Shown here: positions 19,533-19,774 of the stretch, piece after piece
How the letters are laid out: the number at the start of each line of letters is the position of its first letter
Numbering within the stretch: the stretch's first letter is position 1
Source of the DNA: JAWVZB01 sp033722375
GTDB lineage: Bacteria; Actinomycetota; Nitriliruptoria; Nitriliruptorales; Nitriliruptoraceae
DNA length: 19,774 nt
Reading direction: 5' to 3'
NCBI GenBank assembly: GCA_033722375.1
Contig: JAWVZB010000060.1
Coordinates: 1-19,774 of the forward strand
Notes under the pieces: model-generated
Database searches by the model: none
What the model saw: only the letters and a program-made list of their open reading frames with translations
Told to the model about the DNA's origin: nothing
Position numbers and translations under genes: made by a program

Positions 19533-19774
19533 TCAGTCGGGGGCTTCACCGAGACGGTGGAGCATGAGCCGGTTGGTACCACCGTGGCCCCCCGGGATGC
19601 CAGACACGATCACGACCGTGTCGCCACGCTGTCCGTAGCCGTTGGTCAGACAGACCTCCTCGGCCGCGAGGGTCAGCGCCCGGGAGTGGTCCTTCTCGGG
19701 GACCAGCGCCCCGTCGGTGCCCCACCTGAGGGCCAGGCGGCGAACGGTCGCCTCGGACGGCGTCAGCCCGACGA
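19533..19774 (-). CDS. pyk: Pyruvate kinase, C-terminal part (5' end outside window)
   Basis: The minus strand is open from the window edge to TGA (complement of 19533-19535), giving 79 residues of a C-terminal domain. They read VGLTPSEATVRRLALRWGTDG, ALTLAAEEVCLTNGYGQRGDTVVIVSGIPGGHGGTNRLMLHRLGEAPD. This is the end of pyruvate kinase: RRLAL-WG, the GD-VVI-SGIP-G strand-turn and the terminal TN-L-LHRLG are characteristic. The enzyme makes pyruvate and ATP from phosphoenolpyruvate in glycolysis. The active-site domains lie beyond the window, so catalytic residues cannot be checked here. The Ddn-like gene follows 52 bp downstream. Confidence 0.9.
   Translation of the reverse strand, partial: VGLTPSEATVRRLALRWGTDGALVPEKDHSRALTLAAEEVCLTNGYGQRGDTVVIVSGIPGGHGGTNRLMLHRLGEAPD

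Noticed and set aside
19481..19582. 34-codon N-terminal extension of the Ddn-like protein
   Set aside because: It overlaps the end of pyruvate kinase and is a Pro/Thr/Ser-rich stretch unlike the family.
1..19774. CRISPR array, tRNA, rRNA, integrase, attachment site or prophage
   Set aside because: No regularly spaced repeats, no recognisable tRNA-like sequence or terminal CCA with arms, and no recombinase or phage gene motifs were seen.

Overview
The window is dense, GC-rich DNA (roughly 70% G+C by eye) from what looks like an F420-using actinobacterium. Support for this comes from a mycobacterial FolP2-type protein, FdxA-type seven-iron ferredoxins, a DUF4235 protein, a Ddn-like deazaflavin-dependent protein, an FrhB-family protein, an actinobacterial HelD-like ATPase, frequent GTG starts and TANNNT -10 boxes. 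A deep-branching class such as Nitriliruptoria or Acidimicrobiia would fit, but that placement is inference. About 20 genes are packed on both strands. No tRNA, rRNA, CRISPR, integrase or complete insertion sequence was seen.

Layout. Bases 1-2655 hold the phenylacetyl-CoA epoxidase genes paaA (5' truncated by the window edge), paaB, paaC and paaD, coupled by GTGA overlaps. A 159-bp MITE-like element with imperfect terminal inverted repeats and CTAG on both sides starts at the paaD stop. Next come a covalent-FAD oxidase (2932-4317), a ten-helix EamA transporter (4377-5228), a convergent SRPBCC protein, and an alpha/beta hydrolase (5807-6577). A DivIVA-like membrane protein lies divergent to the FolP2-type protein (6591-7973). 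A minus-strand group follows: thioredoxin-like [2Fe-2S] ferredoxin, CoA-binding protein and YjjG-type HAD phosphatase (7977-9583). Then come 4-hydroxyphenylpyruvate dioxygenase and a patatin-like lipase (9779-11898), a HelD-like ATPase (11971-14220) and a dCMP deaminase-family protein (14337-14861). A zinc-ribbon membrane protein is divergent from a crotonase-fold protein. The right end holds the FrhB-family protein, a DUF4235 protein, an unrecognised small gene, two tandem fdxA paralogues, a Ddn-like protein, and the 3' end of a pyruvate kinase gene running off the window.

How the genes fit together. paaABCD and hppD indicate aerobic aromatic catabolism (phenylacetate and tyrosine routes). 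The covalent flavin oxidase, hydrolase and crotonase could serve side-chain or organic-acid breakdown but show no decisive link. The FrhB protein, two ferredoxins and the Ddn-like protein within 3.2 kb suggest an electron-transfer neighbourhood joining F420 to ferredoxin, though nothing here proves they interact.

The most unusual signal is not a gene. Candidate -10 boxes upstream of many genes lie inside inverted repeats whose arm sequences differ from gene to gene but whose dyad centre falls on, or half a base before, the -10 hexamer. The arms reach 9 bp at folP2 and 8 bp at the crotonase gene. Other points of interest are the MITE-like element, stop codons of convergent genes separated by only 1-4 bp, a crotonase lacking one catalytic glutamate, and a hairpin overlapping the ribosome binding site of a small unknown gene. 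No clearly new multi-gene system was identified.
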